The notes beneath the pieces are model-generated. The model saw only the letters and a list, made by a program, of their open reading frames with translations. It searched no databases and was not told the origin of the DNA. This document shows positions 7,061 through 15,758 of a DNA stretch of 64,000 bases, piece by piece (the stretch's first letter is position 1; every line of letters begins with the position of its first letter). The stretch is from the NCBI RefSeq assembly GCF_003347495.1, contig NZ_QCXY01000014.1:20902-84901 (forward strand), written 5' to 3'. Position numbers and translations under genes: made by a program. Origin of the DNA: Pleomorphovibrio marinus (GTDB lineage: Bacteria > Bacteroidota > Bacteroidia > Cytophagales > Cyclobacteriaceae).

Positions 7061-9949
7061 TTATTTCTCATTGGAAATGCTGCGTAGTTTGATATTTCGA
7101 AATTTCATGTCAAAAGGGCCTTTTCCCTCTACCCCATGGACCTGTAGGCCAATAAATCCTGTCGGGTGGGTTTTATAAATTTCTTCATTGGTATAGTCTT
7201 CGATCAGCTGCCCGTTCACCCACGTGCGGATGCGAGGCCCTTCGGCAAGGATGCGGAGTTCATTCCAGTCCCAGCTTCGGTAATGGGGATGTCCTTCCTT
7301 CATCAGTTTTTCATTGGACAGCCATCCCGTGCCCATTGCCTCACCATAAAGCACTCCCGTTGTGGGTGAAAAACCCTCTGGGGTAAGCATATCTTGTCCG
7401 TGGTTTTGCCTGATCTCCACTTGAGGGCCCTCTACCCTTCCGGCACTTTCATTGTAATGGTCGCCCTCCTTTAGGGTCTTGGCCGTGGAACGAAACTGAA
7501 TTCCAGAATTGGTAATGCTGTCAATCATGATTTCCATGACAAGCTCGAAATCCCCGAATTCCCGCTTGGTGCAGAGGAAAGAATTTTTGCTCCCTTCCAC
7601 CGTACGGCCTATGATAGCTTTGTCTTCCACAAAAAACTCATGGAACCCATTTAGGTGCACCCAGCCATCCAGGGATTTCCCATCAAAAAGGTCCTCCCAT
7701 TCATCCTCGCCTGGAGGAATCTCAGTAAATTCATCAACCCCTTCAGCATCAGGCAAGGCAAATGCGATAACAGCATCACCGGATGGGGTGGCATTTTTCC
7801 CTCCGCCCCCTGCAGTAACCACCAGGTATTGCTTTCCATTGATCAGATAGGTACTTGGAATCGTATAGCCCCCGGCAGGTAGTTGGTATTCCCACAATTC
7901 GTTGCCGGAGTGGGATTCAAAGGCCCTGATCTTTTCATCCGGAGTGGCAGCGATAAACACCAACCCTCCTGAAGTGGTGATCGGCCCACCAAAATTGGTG
8001 GCACCGGTATTTCGGATACCTTTTGCCACTAGTTCTGGGTATTCACCAAGCGGCACTTTCCAAAGGATTTCACCTTTATTCAGGTCAATGGCACTCAGGG
8101 TTCCCCAAGGTGGGTTGATGGCAGGTGCTCCATAGGGGTCTTTCAGGTACTTGTAGCCATCAATTACGTACCTGGTTTTCGTTTCTGATTTACCCTCAGC
8201 CTTAAGGTCATCAAGCGACTTAGTTCTCCTCGTGGGGTCTGTCTGGAGAAAGCTAACTATAGCTTCTACCTCATTGTCTTTCAAATGATTAAAAGCAGGC
8301 ATGAGGTTCCTTCCTTGATGGATGGTCCGGGCGATTTCTTCCCTCGCTAAAGAGAGGCTTTCCAAGGAAGGGTGAACTGGTGGATTTCCCTTCAAATCAT
8401 TACCATGACAGACAGTACACTGATGTTGGTACAAGGCAGCCCCTAGCTCAATCGGGTCGTCAAAATCCCCCTCAATTTTGTCCTGTACTTCCAGCAGTCT
8501 ATTGATGCTGGGAAGGTCGTTGGAATTGACATACAGCACATTTAAAAAGGGGTTATAGGCACCACCTCCCCATTCAATCCCCCCGAGATGACCGGGCAGA
8601 CTGATGGTGCCCCGTAGTGAAGGTGGGGCATAGACTCCTCCCAACCTAAACCGCTCAAATTGCTCTTTTGCATAGGCGTAAGATTCTGGGGTCACCGTGC
8701 TCATATCAGCTGCTGTCAAGTTCTGTCTTACCAAAGGTGGGGGCTTTACTGGAAATGGTTGGGTAGGCCATGATTCTTCTCCTGGAACATCAGAAACGGG
8801 AATCTCCCTTTCCTCCACTGGAAATAAGGGCTCACCCGTATCCCTGTCTAACACGAAAGTAAACCCCATCTTAGTCATCTGAACCACTGCGTCCTTAGAC
8901 TCCCCGTCCCTATCCAATGTCACCAGGATAGGGGCAGGAGGGTTGTCATAGTCGTAAATATCGTGGCGCACTGTCTGATAATGCCATTGTCTTTCTCCGG
9001 TAGCGGCGTCCAGCGCAATGACACAGTTGCCGAAAAGGTTAATGCCTTTTCTAAATCCCCCATAAAAATCGTTTGCCGGGGAGCCTGTGGCGAAAAACAC
9101 CCAACCTCTTTCCTCATCCAGCGAAAATCCCCCCCAGGGATTGGCACCCCCATACCGTTCCCCCTCTATCCATTCCCAGGTATCGTGACCATATTCACCT
9201 TCTTGGGGAATAGTATGAAATGTCCATTCCAATTCACCGGTAACCGTATTATAGGCCCTAACGTGGCCGGGGGTTGAATGATAATCCTCCGGGACCTTTG
9301 ACCCCATAATCAAGAGATTATTATAGATTATTCCTGGTGTGGTTACTTCAATGTAGGCTTGCCCTTCCTCCATATCTAAACCTTCCGTTAAATCAATATA
9401 ACCCTGATTACCAAAGGATGTGATAAGCTCACCTGATGTTGCATTTAGCGCATATATCCTGTCTCGAACAAACAAAAATATCCGCTGACCTTCTTCCCCT
9501 TCCCAGTAGGTAACGCCCCTGTTTCTCCCCCGCAGGACTTTTTGATCTTTGTTGTGCTTCCAGGACTCAAACACCCATTTTTCCTCCCCGGTAACCGCAT
9601 CCAAAGCAACCGCATTTAACGCAGGGGTGGAAAAGTACATGACCCCATCGATCACTATTGGAGTGCTATACATGTTCGACCCCTCATCGGAATCACCAGT
9701 GCGGTATTCCCAGACCGGTTTTAACCTGTGCACATTTGCAGCATGGATCTGCCCTATTTCCGCAAATTGATTGGCTTTTTTATCCCCCCTGTAAATTCCC
9801 CATTCCACATAGTTATTTAATCGATCCCTTTTTGGGGGATCTGGCTCCCCCGATTCAGCCTCCCTGCTTGAATTACAGGCTGATAAAAGGGTAACTACCG
9901 AAAGAAAAATAACTTTTAAAAAGGTAAATGGGTAAATTGTTAATCTCAT
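7061..9949 (-). CDS. PQQ dehydrogenase with cytochrome c and C-terminal DUF1080 (3-keto-disaccharide hydrolase) domain
   Basis: A start at 9949 (962 residues) was chosen because it gives a clean lipoprotein signal with lipobox LSAC (Cys25); the frame is open 42 codons further upstream. Residues ~40-745 are a quinoprotein propeller with an inserted haem c motif CTVCH (His515). Residues ~747-962 are a DUF1080 jelly-roll (LFDGKSLDGW opening, SGIQFRS, WNELRI, GPFDMKFRNIKLR end). DUF1080 proteins include 3-keto-disaccharide hydrolases. The fusion therefore suggests oxidation of a glycoside to a keto-glycoside followed by cleavage in one envelope protein (inference). Likely first gene of the operon with the Tm-1-type pair. 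Confidence 0.88.
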   Translation of the reverse strand: MRLTIYPFTFLKVIFLSVVTLLSACNSSREAESGEPDPPKRDRLNNYVEWGIYRGDKKANQFAEIGQIHAANVHRLKPVWEYRTGDSDEGSNMYSTPIVIDGVMYFSTPALNAVALDAVTGEEKWVFESWKHNKDQKVLRGRNRGVTYWEGEEGQRIFLFVRDRIYALNATSGELITSFGNQGYIDLTEGLDMEEGQAYIEVTTPGIIYNNLLIMGSKVPEDYHSTPGHVRAYNTVTGELEWTFHTIPQEGEYGHDTWEWIEGERYGGANPWGGFSLDEERGWVFFATGSPANDFYGGFRKGINLFGNCVIALDAATGERQWHYQTVRHDIYDYDNPPAPILVTLDRDGESKDAVVQMTKMGFTFVLDRDTGEPLFPVEEREIPVSDVPGEESWPTQPFPVKPPPLVRQNLTAADMSTVTPESYAYAKEQFERFRLGGVYAPPSLRGTISLPGHLGGIEWGGGAYNPFLNVLYVNSNDLPSINRLLEVQDKIEGDFDDPIELGAALYQHQCTVCHGNDLKGNPPVHPSLESLSLAREEIARTIHQGRNLMPAFNHLKDNEVEAIVSFLQTDPTRRTKSLDDLKAEGKSETKTRYVIDGYKYLKDPYGAPAINPPWGTLSAIDLNKGEILWKVPLGEYPELVAKGIRNTGATNFGGPITTSGGLVFIAATPDEKIRAFESHSGNELWEYQLPAGGYTIPSTYLINGKQYLVVTAGGGGKNATPSGDAVIAFALPDAEGVDEFTEIPPGEDEWEDLFDGKSLDGWVHLNGFHEFFVEDKAIIGRTVEGSKNSFLCTKREFGDFELVMEIMIDSITNSGIQFRSTAKTLKEGDHYNESAGRVEGPQVEIRQNHGQDMLTPEGFSPTTGVLYGEAMGTGWLSNEKLMKEGHPHYRSWDWNELRILAEGPRIRTWVNGQLIEDYTNEEIYKTHPTGFIGLQVHGVEGKGPFDMKFRNIKLRSISNEK

Positions 9950-10199
9950 TATACTACGGTTTTCCAATATTAAGACAAATCCCGATCCATTTTTGGAACC
10001 TGTGATTTGAATGTAAGCAAAAAAATACAAGGTGTTAAATTTCAGTGATTTAAAATTGATTTTTCCCACTCCCATCTCTTGGGTTTAGTGAAATTCACTA
10101 CAACTGATGGAGTAAAAACGTTACTATTGTTTACTTTTGACGTAACAGATTAACAATATTTAGTAACACTAGGAAATTGTAGTTAAGTTAGTAACCAAC
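9950..10199. promoter_or_regulatory. Divergent promoter region with operator-like palindrome
   Basis: A 250-bp region between the divergent dehydrogenase operon and the sigma-54 activator. It contains a perfect inverted repeat TAGTGAA-a-TTCACTA at 10086-10100, a plausible operator. I searched for a sigma-54 -24/-12 element on both strands and found no good match, so the activator's own target promoter may lie elsewhere. Confidence 0.45.
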
Positions 10200-11921
10200 A
10201 TGATTGGAAATTTAAAAAACAGGAGCTACCCTATTGTTTCCGTGGTTTCGGGAAGTGGTCAGGTCACCAAGTCCGCCGTGTTGTCGGGGGCGGATATGAT
10301 CATCGCGTTAAATGCCGGGTTATACAGAAATATGGGGTTCGGTTCCTTGGCTGCCTTTATGCCCTATGGGAACGCCAACGACCAAACTGAAAAGTTACTT
10401 TTACAGCATATTTTGCCCCATAGGAAAGACACCCCGGTAATTGCCGGCGTTTTTGCATCTGATCCAACCACAAGTATTCGGAAAAGGTTAGTAAGGCTGA
10501 AGGAGCTGGGTATCGAAGGAATCACCAATTGGCCTGCCGTTGGGTTTATAGATGGTGAAATTCGTAAGGCCATGGAGGAGGATGGTTTGGGAGTGCAAGC
10601 GGAGGTAGCATTACTGGAAATAGCCAAGGAATTGGGCTTTATGACTTTTGGTTTTGCGCTTTCGGCGGAGGATGCCTTTATTTTTGCCGAGAGCGGCGTG
10701 GATGCACTCATTTTGAACGTTGGGCTTACTTTTGAGATTGAGGACACCATAGAAAAAAGAAACCAGCTACAATTGTCGATCACAAAGGCAAAAAAAATGT
10801 TGGCGGAGGTGCAACGCTCTGATCAGCATCCTATTTGTCTGATTTATGGAGGATCCCTCACGGAACCAGCGGATTTTGAGGAGTTCCTCCTGCAGCTTCC
10901 CATTCATGGCTATGCCGGCGGATCAGTCTTTGATCGATTCCCGGTGTTGGAATCGGTGGTTTTAAAGGTCAAGAGTTTCAAATTAATCGATGTCCACCAA
11001 CAAAAGAGAAATGCACCGCAGTTCGGAAACCTGGTGGGTAGTACACCAGTGATGAAGGCTCTTTATGAGAGGATTGAAAAAGTGGCTCCCTATGACGTAA
11101 ATGTGTGCATTGATGGGGAGTCTGGTACTGGTAAGGAATTGGTGGCCAACCAAATCCATCTTCTGAGCCCAAGGAAGGGTCATCCTTTTATCACTGTAAA
11201 TTGCGGAGCCATACCTGACACCTTGGTAGAAAGCGAGTTTTTCGGGTACGAGAAGGGGGCCTTTACCGGCGCGAACTTTAGAAAACAAGGTAAATTTGAA
11301 CTTGCCCATAGGGGTACCCTTTTTTTGGATGAAGTGGCTGACCTCAGCCCCCATGCCCAAGCGGCATTGTTGAGGGTAATCCAACAGGGAGAGGTTGTCA
11401 CCCTTGGTGGGCAAAAGGTGACCCCTGTGGATGTGCGGCTCCTATGCGCCTCCAATCAAAACCTGGAACAATTGGTGGAAATGGGCAAGTTTAGGGAGGA
11501 TTTATATTTCCGACTAAGCACCATCATTTTGAAGCTCCCTCCATTAAGGGAAAGGAGAAATGATATTCCTTCACTGGTCGAATATATCCGTTCAAAGCTT
11601 GCTGTGAGGTTCAATAAAAAAATCCAAGGAATTACAGATGGGTTTATGGAGAAATTAATGACCCACTCTTGGAAGGGAAATGTAAGAGAGCTGGAACAGG
11701 TAATTACCAGACAGGTGCTTATGGAAGACCAGCCCATATTGGAAGGAAAAAACTTTCAACCTTCTTCGTCAACGAATAGGTCTATTGAAATGGAAGTTCC
11801 AAAAAGTGAAAGGGCCCTGATGGCTATTCGCGAAGCCGACGGAAACAAAACCAAGGCAGCGGCTTCCTTGGGCATCAGCCGTAAAACCCTTTATATATGG
11901 CTAAAAGAAACTTCCATATAA
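10200..11921 (+). CDS. Sigma-54-dependent activator with phosphoenolpyruvate hydrolase-like sensor domain
   Basis: A 573-residue regulator. Residues 1-265 are a TIM-barrel domain homologous to the product of 6158-7015. Residues ~275-505 are an AAA+ sigma-54 interaction domain with Walker A GESGTGKE (306-313), the sigma-54 contact loop GAFTGA (353-358), Walker B LFLDEVADL and RERRNDI. The C-terminus is a Fis-type helix-turn-helix (NKTKAAASLGISRKTLYIWL, ~549-568). There is no receiver or PAS domain, so the barrel itself is the likely ligand sensor. The gene is divergent from the operon that encodes the enzyme form of that domain, which suggests it senses the same metabolite and controls that operon (inference). 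The 5' region starts directly at an ATG. Confidence 0.9.
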   Translation: MIGNLKNRSYPIVSVVSGSGQVTKSAVLSGADMIIALNAGLYRNMGFGSLAAFMPYGNANDQTEKLLLQHILPHRKDTPVIAGVFASDPTTSIRKRLVRLKELGIEGITNWPAVGFIDGEIRKAMEEDGLGVQAEVALLEIAKELGFMTFGFALSAEDAFIFAESGVDALILNVGLTFEIEDTIEKRNQLQLSITKAKKMLAEVQRSDQHPICLIYGGSLTEPADFEEFLLQLPIHGYAGGSVFDRFPVLESVVLKVKSFKLIDVHQQKRNAPQFGNLVGSTPVMKALYERIEKVAPYDVNVCIDGESGTGKELVANQIHLLSPRKGHPFITVNCGAIPDTLVESEFFGYEKGAFTGANFRKQGKFELAHRGTLFLDEVADLSPHAQAALLRVIQQGEVVTLGGQKVTPVDVRLLCASNQNLEQLVEMGKFREDLYFRLSTIILKLPPLRERRNDIPSLVEYIRSKLAVRFNKKIQGITDGFMEKLMTHSWKGNVRELEQVITRQVLMEDQPILEGKNFQPSSSTNRSIEMEVPKSERALMAIREADGNKTKAAASLGISRKTLYIWLKETSI

Positions 11922-11931
11922 CTATCCCGGA

Positions 11932-12861
11932 TTATTTTCTCAATACCTCATAAAACTCCTTTTCCATTTCAGGGGCATTGATACGTGCGTAGATCTTCAC
12001 ACTGAATTTCTTATTCTCCGGAGGGGCGTTTACCGTTAAAACTTCGGCAAGGTCGGGACGAAGATAAGCCTGCACAAGCGCCAGGTCCCACATCACCCTG
12101 GTCTTGTCCTGAGGGTTTTGCTCCCTCCATCGGTCAGCCAACATCTTTTCGAGGGGTTGGTCATCGTCCAGGTTTGCATAAGTTTCATCCCTGTCAAATT
12201 TCAGGGGAAGGGCCTCTTCCACAGGCAGCACCGTAAAATCCAGTTCCTCCAAGTCCATCAGGTAATCAAAAGCGTTAAGGTCATTTCGGATATTGAATTC
12301 ATTCTTACTCCAGGCCTTTCGATCCAAAAAATACCTGGCCCCCAAAGAATAAACCCTTATCTTCGGTAAGATACTTGGCTCCAACAATATGGCGGAGGCC
12401 ACATTGGTCAAGGCTCCTAAGGTAAGGATATCCAGCTTTTCATCGTTTCCTAATTCGTTTACCTCTTGAATGATGGCCTGTGCGGCTGGGGAATCCCTTG
12501 GCTCCCGGCCACCCCAGGCCCTGCCTATCTGCCTGTCCGCACCTATTGGATGGGGAAGATCCGTCATCCCCATAATTTCCAACATCTCCTCGTTAAGCCG
12601 CTGGCTGTCTTCTATGGTTACCAAACCTTCTGTATCGTAGGCGTTCCATTTCTCGAATACCAACAGGTCGGGATTATTAAAGTGGGCGGAACTTAAGCCC
12701 CTAAGGTCTATGGTCTCATCTTTGAGCACCCTTGCAATGGCATAAAGGTCGTCCATTTCATTGCCCGTATCGGCATCCAACCATACTTTCTGGGTTTGGG
12801 CCACTACACTAGAGGAAAATAAAAGGAGAAGGAAAAAGGTTTTAAAAGGTAACGTCGACAT
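11932..12861 (-). CDS. Secreted nucleoside hydrolase-like protein
   Basis: A 309-residue protein with a signal peptide (hydrophobic core, VVAQ). It belongs to the inosine-uridine nucleoside hydrolase-like superfamily, shown by WLDADTGNEMDD at residues 27-38, an acidic Ca-binding motif with two more residues than the classical DTDPGxDD, and by LDILTLGALTNVA in the middle. Members cleave N-ribosyl or related glycosidic bonds, and this subgroup is periplasmic and of uncertain substrate. It converges on the sigma-54 activator with only 10 bp between stops. The catabolic context suggests a nucleoside or glycoside substrate. Confidence 0.82.
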   Translation of the reverse strand: MSTLPFKTFFLLLLFSSSVVAQTQKVWLDADTGNEMDDLYAIARVLKDETIDLRGLSSAHFNNPDLLVFEKWNAYDTEGLVTIEDSQRLNEEMLEIMGMTDLPHPIGADRQIGRAWGGREPRDSPAAQAIIQEVNELGNDEKLDILTLGALTNVASAILLEPSILPKIRVYSLGARYFLDRKAWSKNEFNIRNDLNAFDYLMDLEELDFTVLPVEEALPLKFDRDETYANLDDDQPLEKMLADRWREQNPQDKTRVMWDLALVQAYLRPDLAEVLTVNAPPENKKFSVKIYARINAPEMEKEFYEVLRK

Positions 12862-13069
12862 GTTTGTGAGATAATTTTCTGCAATATAGTTTCAAATTGT
12901 CAGAACCGCTGAAAGTTTCATGTTTATCCACCTATGGAGATAACTGAAAAAATTTATTCCTTTCCAGTTTGTTTTCCTATTTGATATTAAACCCAGCATT
13001 TTATATACAAAACTCGCTTACCTGACTAACTCTCTTCCAAATTTTTTATTTGCGGCTCCTAAAGTTGTG
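12862..13069. other. Intergenic, no feature seen
   Basis: About 208 bp, AT-rich, presumably holding the promoter of the nucleoside-hydrolase-like gene. Nothing further was recognised. Confidence 0.3.
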
Positions 13070-14326
13070 TTATTTCCCCTTCCAATGCTTATCGGCAAAA
13101 TTGAAATACTGCTGCATGTCATAGGGCAGCATCCCATGTCCCCCACTTCGTAGGTGATATCCAATATCTCCCATCACGGGTTGGTCCACTTGCGGTTGTT
13201 GATTGGAAGGCATACCGGTCTTTCCAAATAATTGATAGGCTGGGTTAGCGTGAAGTCCCCCAAAAAACTCTCCTTTGGGATCCGCCCACTGATCATCCAC
13301 TGCACTGGCGATATACACAGGTCGCGGCGCCATTAGGGCAATCAGTTGATGCTGATCTATGGGCAGCTCATCTTCATTTTCACTATATCGACTAAACCTT
13401 TCTGCAAACCAATAGCCATATACCCTGTTGATCCTGCCCACTGTTTCACCGTATCTCCTTCTGGATAGTGCTACTCCACCACTACCTGAGTTGTTGGAAA
13501 TCACCAGGCCAAACCGAGTATCCGTGGCTCCCGCCCAAAGTGCCGCTTTGCCCAATCGACTGTGACCCAGCACAGCAACTTTCTCTGCATCCACCTCTTC
13601 AAGGGTTTCCAGGTAGTCCATGACCCGGGAAAGTCCCCAAGCCCATGCAGCTACCGCTCCCCAGGAACTCTCGTTTCTTTCTTCCTCATAAAGTGCGTGC
13701 ACCCCATTCCTGAATCCATCATCAAAGTCTGGATCCAATTCTCCATAATAAAGGGTCGCAATACCGTACCCCCTTTCAATGGCCTCCTCCACTGCCCAAT
13801 TGGCCCTTCTCTTGCCGCGTCCTTTTTCGGAAGCACGGTTGTTGGCAGAACCATAGGTTTCATTGTTCCTGATCCAAGCATCGGTTATTCGGATGGAAGG
13901 ATCCTCCGACAAGGTATGGTTGCCATAAAAATTGAGCCCCAAAATAAAAGGAGCAGGATGGTTGTTTTTAGGGTGGTAGATCAACACGAAAACCTCCGCT
14001 TTCTTTCCTTCACGCTTTAAAGTGAGTTTAACTTCTTTTCTATGCGCTTTCCCATTTACCGCATTGTCATTTTCCAAGACAACCTCTGCTTCTATCTCCC
14101 CATCCCATTCCGGGCTTTTTCCATAAACCTCTCTTTCAAAGTACCCCAATATTTCTTTCCGTCGCTTTTCCCAATCGCCTTGGTTATTCACACTTTCACC
14201 ATTTTCCAAAACTAGGGGATCAGGCAGCTGATAATCAGGAACCTTGCCCTCATCGTAATTAGGGACAAAATCCTGGGCCAGGGTTTGAAGGGGTAAAAGC
14301 AGGCATAAAAGGAAAATCAATCTCAT
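13070..14326 (-). CDS. CE15-like alpha/beta hydrolase (glucuronoyl esterase family)
   Basis: A 418-residue exported protein. The ATG at 14326 was chosen over a TTG 24 bp upstream because it opens directly into a signal peptide ending LAQ. Residues ~250-260 carry the nucleophile elbow GHSRLGK (Ser256). This matches the CE15 motif G-C-S-R-x-G-K except that Cys is replaced by His. Downstream SNNSGSGG and the late acidic and His residues (GGHGML) fit the family. CE15 enzymes cleave ester links between glucuronic acid in xylan and lignin alcohols. The replacement and context leave the real ester substrate open. Confidence 0.8.
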   Translation of the reverse strand: MRLIFLLCLLLPLQTLAQDFVPNYDEGKVPDYQLPDPLVLENGESVNNQGDWEKRRKEILGYFEREVYGKSPEWDGEIEAEVVLENDNAVNGKAHRKEVKLTLKREGKKAEVFVLIYHPKNNHPAPFILGLNFYGNHTLSEDPSIRITDAWIRNNETYGSANNRASEKGRGKRRANWAVEEAIERGYGIATLYYGELDPDFDDGFRNGVHALYEEERNESSWGAVAAWAWGLSRVMDYLETLEEVDAEKVAVLGHSRLGKAALWAGATDTRFGLVISNNSGSGGVALSRRRYGETVGRINRVYGYWFAERFSRYSENEDELPIDQHQLIALMAPRPVYIASAVDDQWADPKGEFFGGLHANPAYQLFGKTGMPSNQQPQVDQPVMGDIGYHLRSGGHGMLPYDMQQYFNFADKHWKGK

Positions 14327-14705
14327 GTCTTTTAGGTTTATTTTTGCCAAATTAGCATTCTTGAAGCAAATTTCCAGACAGTTTTGTTCGGCTTTAACTT
14401 ATTATCAATGATTGGGAATAAGATCCAATGGCTGTCTAGGAAGAAGTAAAATTTGTCATAGATGAAATCGAGCCTGCCTACCGGACCTGGCAGGACTGTC
14501 CTGAGGGGTAGTCAGGGCATGGCGCAGGCGATAAACAGTGGAATGATTATCGTTGCAACCGGCATGCTGCTGGGCATGGATTCTTTGGTAGGGAATGATA
14601 ATGATTAACAGTCAGACGGTTTGGAACCGTCCTGACTGGTGCAGCAAATTGATTAACAGTCTGACGGTTTGGAACCGTCTGACTGGTGCAGCAAATAATA
14701 AACAG
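14327..14705. other. Intergenic region with repeat-derived sequence
   Basis: Bases 14327-14461 show nothing but AT-rich promoter-like DNA. From 14462 to the miaE start codon it consists of a variant family B element with two family A palindromes inside. A 48-codon open frame (14463-14606) is not called, because its first half is the repeat. Confidence 0.5.
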
Positions 14706-14711
14706 ATGAAG
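14462..14711 (+). repeat. Family B element, variant, ending on the miaE start codon
   Basis: Opens with ATGAAATCGAGCCTG like other family B copies. It keeps the GTCAGGGCATG and ATGATTATCGTTGC blocks and ends with ATAAACAGATGAAG, matching the ATAAACAGATGAAA end of other copies. The final ATGAAG is the miaE start. The interior is enlarged by two family A palindromes. Confidence 0.55.
14609..14685. repeat. Family A palindromes, two tandem copies
   Basis: Copies at 14609-14638 and 14657-14685 are built from arms GACGGTT and AACCGTC, each within a direct repeat ending GACTGGTGCAGCAAAT (period about 47 bp). The same palindrome occurs at 19555, 20107 and 38532. The first copy has one extra base in the right arm. 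Confidence 0.85.
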
Positions 14712-15293
14712 TATTCCATAGATGTGAAAGTGCCCTCCTCTCAGGAATGGCTGGACGCCGTGATGGGGGATTTTGATGAATTCCTAAAAGACCATGCCGA
14801 TTGCGAACGCAAGGCTTCTGCCATGGCCACCTCACTGATCGCCAAGTATCCTGATCGGGAAAAAATCATCCCCGATATGATTGAAACGGCCATTGAGGAG
14901 TTGGAACATTTTCAGCAGGTGTTTGAAATTATGCAGCAAAGGGGAGTGCCCCTGAACAAAGAGATGAAGGAAGACCCCTACATTAAGCAACTAATGCCCC
15001 TCACCCACGGGGGTACGGCAGAGAGCCGTTTTTTGTCTAGGATGCTGTTGGGGTCCATCGTGGAATGTAGGGGCTGTGAAAGGTTTCGCATGGTTTCAGA
15101 GGCACTGGAAGATGTTGAACTGAAAAAATTCTACAAGATGCTGTGGACATCAGAGGCCAAACATGGGAATATTTTTGTGGAGTTGGCTCTTCATTATTTC
15201 GATGAGAAAACGGTCTATGGCAGATTGAATGAAATGATGGAGATTGAGGGTGAGGTGGTGAGGAACTTAAGCATTCGGCCAGCATTACATTAG
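14706..15293 (+). CDS. miaE: tRNA-(ms2io6A)-hydroxylase MiaE
   Basis: A 195-residue protein starting MKYSIDV at 14706; the open frame upstream is repeat DNA. It is a ferritin-like four-helix diiron protein with ligands visible as DHADCERKA, AIEELEHFQQV, VECRGCERF and SEAKHGNIF (the E/ExxH pairs of MiaE). The enzyme hydroxylates 2-methylthio-N6-isopentenyl-adenosine at position 37 of tRNAs reading UNN codons, using O2. Its length is typical. The start codon coincides with the end of a family B repeat element, so the native leader may have been replaced by repeat DNA. Confidence 0.93.
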   Translation: MKYSIDVKVPSSQEWLDAVMGDFDEFLKDHADCERKASAMATSLIAKYPDREKIIPDMIETAIEELEHFQQVFEIMQQRGVPLNKEMKEDPYIKQLMPLTHGGTAESRFLSRMLLGSIVECRGCERFRMVSEALEDVELKKFYKMLWTSEAKHGNIFVELALHYFDEKTVYGRLNEMMEIEGEVVRNLSIRPALH

Positions 15294-15758
15294 TAGATTT
15301 TAAAATTTTCATATGTTTATATTGTCTTTTCAGCGGTCATATGGAATCTCGCAGTCTATAATCATCCCAGTGTGTGACGTGCTCGTCATGCTCGATTTCA
15401 TCTGTTTATATTTGTTTTTCAATGGTCAGATGGAATCTCGCAATCTATAATCATCCCCCCGTGTGTCGCTCGCGTCACACCTGACTGCGGTCCAGGCAGG
15501 CTCGATTTCATCTTCTAATAATCCATCCATTTTTTTTGCCATCACCAGTAAATGGAATCCATATTCGGGGGACAAGGCCTTCGGTATATTTTTTCGATTA
15601 TTCCCCTGCTCTACAAATAATAACCACTTAATAGAACCCATTACAGATGTTTTGAAACAAAATTACCAGTAATTGGAACGAATTCACCATTGAAAAAATG
15701 GTTAATATCCTACCTTGAGTGCAGGAAAATATTGCTAACCACTCCAATTTTAATGCTT
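15294..15758. other. Intergenic: two family B repeats and a possible gene remnant
   Basis: 15307-15511 is two head-to-tail family B elements. 15512-15668 (minus strand) encodes an uninterrupted peptide beginning MGSIKWLLFVEQG that runs straight into the repeat, possibly the stump of a lost gene. The rest holds nothing recognisable. Confidence 0.4.
15307..15511 (-). repeat. Family B elements, two copies sharing one junction
   Basis: Copies 15307-15401 and 15396-15511 share the TTTCAT (ATGAAA on the minus strand) at 15396-15401. Each has an outer hairpin (CATATG/CATATG in the first, CATCTG/CAGATG in the second) and an inner module closed by ATGGAATC ... GATTTCAT. The second carries an additional 21-bp hairpin, 15480-15500. 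Confidence 0.85.

Noticed and set aside
9950..10199. Sigma-54 promoter for the dehydrogenase operon
   Set aside because: No GG-N10-GC pair with acceptable surroundings on either strand.
14463..14606. 48-codon open frame MKSSLPTGPGRTV... upstream of miaE
   Set aside because: The first half is the family B repeat (same bases as other copies) and the rest shows no family; the start codon is the repeat's own ATGAAA.
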